Assembly: GCF_900243745.1 (NCBI RefSeq)
Contig: NZ_LT984798.1
Location: forward strand, 1,544,501 to 1,608,500
Reading direction: 5' to 3'
Source of the DNA: Desulfovibrio sp. G11
GTDB lineage: Bacteria; Desulfobacterota; Desulfovibrionia; Desulfovibrionales; Desulfovibrionaceae
Length of the DNA stretch: 64,000 bases
This document shows, in pieces, positions 63,290-64,000 of the stretch. Position 1 is the first letter of the stretch. Each line of letters starts with the position of its first letter. A program made the position numbers and the translations under genes. A model generated the notes under the pieces. It saw only the letters and a list, made by a program, of their open reading frames with translations. It was not told the DNA's origin and did no database searches.

Positions 63290-64000
63290 ATGATCGAACG
63301 CTATACCCGCCCGGAAATGGACCGTATATGGACTTTGAAAAACCGCTATCAGGCATGGCTTGACGTTGAGCTGGCCGTTTGCCGGGCGTGGAGCGAAATG
63401 GGCCGGATCCCGGCCGAGGCCGTTGCCGTCATCTGCGACAAGGCTGCCATTGATGTGGACCGCATTCTCGAAATCGAGGAAGTAACCCGCCATGACGTCA
63501 TCGCCTTTCTGACCTCGCTGGAAGAAAAGGTAGGGCCGGATGCGCGCTACATCCACCTGGGCTGCACCTCATCAGATATTGTGGACACGGCCAACGCCCT
63601 GCTGCTGGTGCAGGCGGGCGAACTGATTCTCAAAGACATACGCGGGCTTCTGGGCAGCATTGAATCGCTGGCCCGGCGCCACAAGGGTGTGCTGTGCATG
63701 GGCCGCACCCACGGCATCCACGCGGAACCCACCAGCTTCGGCCTCAAGATGGCCGGTTTTTACGCCGAATTTTCGCGTCATCTGGCGCGGGTGGAAGCCG
63801 GGCTTGAGAGCGTGCGCGTGGGCAAGATATCGGGCGCGGTGGGCACATACGCCTTTTTGTCGCCCGAACTGGAAGCGCGCGCCCTGGGCCATCTGGGCCT
63901 TGGGGTTGATCCGCACTCCACCCAGATCATCCAGCGCGACCGCTACGCCCACTTCTTTACCTCTCTGGCGATTCTGGGCGGCGGCATAGAGCGCCTTTGT
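63290..64000 (+). CDS. purB: Adenylosuccinate lyase (3' end outside window)
   Basis: The first 237 residues of the fumarase-superfamily enzyme are present: ERYTRPEMDRIWTLKNRYQA, EEVTRHDVIAFLTSLEEKVG, YIHLGCTSSDIVDTANALLL, GRTHGIHAEPTSFGLKMAGF and VGKISGAVGTYAFL. The conserved signature loop lies beyond the right edge. PurB acts twice in purine synthesis, releasing fumarate from SAICAR and from adenylosuccinate. GAGG lies before ATG 63290. Confidence 0.95.
   Translation, partial: MIERYTRPEMDRIWTLKNRYQAWLDVELAVCRAWSEMGRIPAEAVAVICDKAAIDVDRILEIEEVTRHDVIAFLTSLEEKVGPDARYIHLGCTSSDIVDTANALLLVQAGELILKDIRGLLGSIESLARRHKGVLCMGRTHGIHAEPTSFGLKMAGFYAEFSRHLARVEAGLESVRVGKISGAVGTYAFLSPELEARALGHLGLGVDPHSTQIIQRDRYAHFFTSLAILGGGIERLC

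Noticed and set aside
1..64000. CRISPR array, prophage, rRNA operon or replication origin
   Set aside because: No regularly spaced identical repeats, phage structural genes, rRNA sequence or DnaA-box cluster was seen. The only tandem repeat is the short one at 35789-35836.

Overview
The window is one 64 kb stretch of a GC-rich, gene-dense chromosome. The gene content points to a sulfate-reducing deltaproteobacterium of the Desulfovibrio group. The evidence is an NrfH-NrfA ammonia-forming nitrite reductase beside a sigma-54 response regulator and a haem-bearing sensor kinase, a lactate/glycolate-type FAD/Fe-S oxidoreductase, several chemoreceptors, and the gene order rimP-nusA-ylxR-infB-(DUF503)-nrnA-truB-rpsO-pnp. 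The species cannot be fixed from the sequence. Both ends of the window cut a gene: an FAD/Fe-S dehydrogenase on the left and purB on the right.

Layout. 0-3 kb: membrane-associated FAD/Fe-S dehydrogenase, lacking its start. 3.1-7.0 kb: a broken glutamate-dependent acid-resistance locus. The 3' part of a glutamate decarboxylase gene (minus strand) and the 3' part of a glutaminase gene (plus strand) are joined by an intact IS21-family element, with everything between them gone. 7.2-9.2 kb: a divergent pair of an AraC regulator with a DJ-1/PfpI domain and a Tat-exported DJ-1/PfpI protein. 9.3-12 kb: SPFH/NfeD membrane pair and a conserved hypothetical. 12-23.9 kb: the large translation/RNA operon on the minus strand, with a terminator-containing leader in front of rimP. 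24-30 kb: chemoreceptor, mutY, cyclophilin, DinB-like and YceI genes, then 1.1 kb without genes but full of hairpins. 30.6-35.6 kb: tightly overlapping operon pcrA-thiL-glycosyltransferase-class II aldolase. 36-41 kb: hypothetical protein, SAM methyltransferase, a candidate small RNA, agmatinase-type hydrolase, panB and a Dyp peroxidase. 41-46.4 kb: a helicase fused to a DEDD exonuclease (MrfA/MrfB-like), acyltransferase, FMN reductase and thioesterase. 46.6-53.1 kb: the nitrite module nrfHA with the divergent kinase/regulator pair. 53.5-59.2 kb: small protein, Cache chemoreceptor, tRNA-Ser, HU, murI and a TauE-type permease. 59.5-64 kb: hisH-hisF, larE, a 36-residue basic protein, an FmdB zinc ribbon and purB.

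How it fits together. The nitrite module is the clearest working unit: a membrane kinase with a periplasmic c-type haem motif would signal to a sigma-54 activator, and a sigma-54-like promoter lies upstream of nrfH. The translation operon is headed by its own attenuator-like leader, which suits feedback by NusA. The most striking event is the IS21-joined double gene truncation at 3.1-7.0 kb. The main non-coding observations are a dispersed palindromic intergenic repeat (six copies seen), a candidate small RNA at about 37.68-37.80 kb, and a hairpin island at 29.8-30.1 kb framed by inward-facing terminators.
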